NCBI RefSeq assembly: GCF_017349355.1
Contig: NZ_JAFMPM010000006.1
Location: 682,001 to 746,000, forward strand
Length of the DNA stretch: 64,000 nt
Direction: 5' to 3'
DNA from: Thiothrix fructosivorans
GTDB lineage: Bacteria > Pseudomonadota > Gammaproteobacteria > Thiotrichales > Thiotrichaceae
The translations under genes were made by a program, and so were the position numbers. How positions within the stretch are numbered: the first letter of the stretch is position 1; the number at the start of each line of letters is the position of its first letter. Positions 63,376 through 64,000 of the stretch are shown piece by piece. The notes beneath the pieces are model-generated. The model had not been told where the DNA came from. It saw nothing but the letters and a program-made list of their open reading frames with translations, and made no database searches.

Positions 63376-64000
63376 CTATTCGGTGACTACAAGAATGCTT
63401 GATCCATAAGACTTCGGACATCCGCGTGGGCCTCGGCTGCAATAAATCGGCATGTACCCGATGTCATTGGTCAATAAACTGGACTTGAGTGCCAAATCTG
63501 GGCGGCTTTGTGCTTGATAACCAATCTTAATGCCAGGTGTCTTATAAAGGGGGTAGCGGTACTCTATTGTCTTGATTTTCTCCTCTGGCACCTCTAGCTT
63601 TTTGGGGACAAGCTTGTTCCACAGATTTACCACTGGTTTGACCACCAGTTTTGTGACCACTTCATTGACCTTGGCATAGGCACCGACCTCACCCGCCAGC
63701 ATCACCGCTTGCCAGTCCAATTCCAGTTTAGGGGGTAGCCCTGACAGCAGTTCACTGGCCGTCACGCTAGCCCGTAAAGGCATGTCAACATGCATGTAAT
63801 TGAGCACCCCGTACCCACCCATTTCAGCCAGACCTGGCATTTCGGCACCTGCCCTGGCGTTCAGGTTCAGGGCGTAAGAGGTGTTGAGTTTGCCCTGCAA
63901 TTTTGCATCTGCCGTCACACCCGTGGACTTGACACTCAGTTGGTCGGTCAAGGAACCCTCCGTATTGACGTTCATCTCCCCGCCTACACCGGCACTAAAG
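63376..64000 (-). CDS. Unknown protein, N-terminus outside window
   Basis: At least 208 codons. The frame stays open to the window edge (FSAGVGGEM precedes the in-window ATG at 63975), so the true start is upstream. Not recognised. It has alternating strand-like segments with GEMNVNTEGSL, ADAKLQGKLNTSYALNLNAR and a C-terminal part with two Cys in YCSRGPRGC. It may be the tail of a larger beta-rich surface or secretion-related protein. Confidence 0.6.
   Translation of the reverse strand, partial: FSAGVGGEMNVNTEGSLTDQLSVKSTGVTADAKLQGKLNTSYALNLNARAGAEMPGLAEMGGYGVLNYMHVDMPLRASVTASELLSGLPPKLELDWQAVMLAGEVGAYAKVNEVVTKLVVKPVVNLWNKLVPKKLEVPEEKIKTIEYRYPLYKTPGIKIGYQAQSRPDLALKSSLLTNDIGYMPIYCSRGPRGCPKSYGSSILVVTE

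Overview
This 64-kb chromosomal window probably comes from a gammaproteobacterium related to Thiothrix and other Thiotrichales. That placement is inference from protein style and gene order, since no rRNA is present. Supporting features are separate glyQ and glyS, a dapF-DUF484-xerC block, a TusA sulfur carrier, a moaA and mobA-mobB-moeA molybdopterin locus, and a lanthanide-type PQQ alcohol dehydrogenase locus. Most genes have GC-rich, G/C-ending codons. One island at about 10.4-14.4 kb is strikingly AT-rich.

Layout. 1-4.2 kb: a partial alpha-2-macroglobulin lipoprotein. 4.3-10.0 kb: an accessory zone with an IS607 transposase scrap, a dead alkB, a probable toxin-antitoxin pair with its own palindromic operator, a Fic protein preceded by three 24-bp repeats, a DUF4143-type ATPase, a DUF1398 protein and a MarR regulator with a clear operator. 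10.1-14.4 kb: a long imperfect hairpin, an orphan acidic ORF, an attC-like site and an AT-rich four-gene ABC-three-component (ABC-3C) conflict system. 14.4-17.3 kb: a second DUF4143 ATPase split by an IS66 element whose target duplication is still readable.

17.3-30.3 kb is metabolic. It holds a secreted expansin with a rhombosortase-type tail, then a PQQ alcohol dehydrogenase carrying the Asp-x-Asp lanthanide signature. A cytochrome c (PedF type), a MoxJ-like binding protein, a SoxYZ-like carrier, a SoxH-like zinc hydrolase and a Cys-Trp rhodanese-like protein follow in one operon. A convergent pair encodes a beta-propeller and an ABC-type binding protein of the same family set. A BaeRS-like response regulator and kinase flank a YHYH lipoprotein and an EF-hand protein. 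30.3-36.6 kb: META, protoglobin, pseudokinase-like and TPR proteins, ThiO and a DUF302 protein. 36.6-57.7 kb: mostly housekeeping genes (EamA permease, glyS-glyQ, PD-(D/E)XK ATPase, PP-loop protein, molybdopterin genes, DUF815 ATPase, lipoproteins, xerC-DUF484-dapF, tusA, bioF, truD, UbiA-family prenyltransferase, Cache protein, ubiD).

57.7-64 kb is disturbed again. A proline-rich gene built on a GGTGGC repeat is cut by an intact IS256 element with 8-bp target duplications, and a degenerate scrap of the same IS lies beside it. A large PKD/Ig plus MORN-repeat secreted protein, a LuxR-type response regulator, a decayed second copy of a ubiD segment and a partial unknown gene follow.

The most interesting feature is the ABC-3C system at 11.0-14.35 kb. 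Two of its small proteins share a HTGxGDN..RDK motif, and it sits between attC-like structures. I identified no tRNA, rRNA or CRISPR array.
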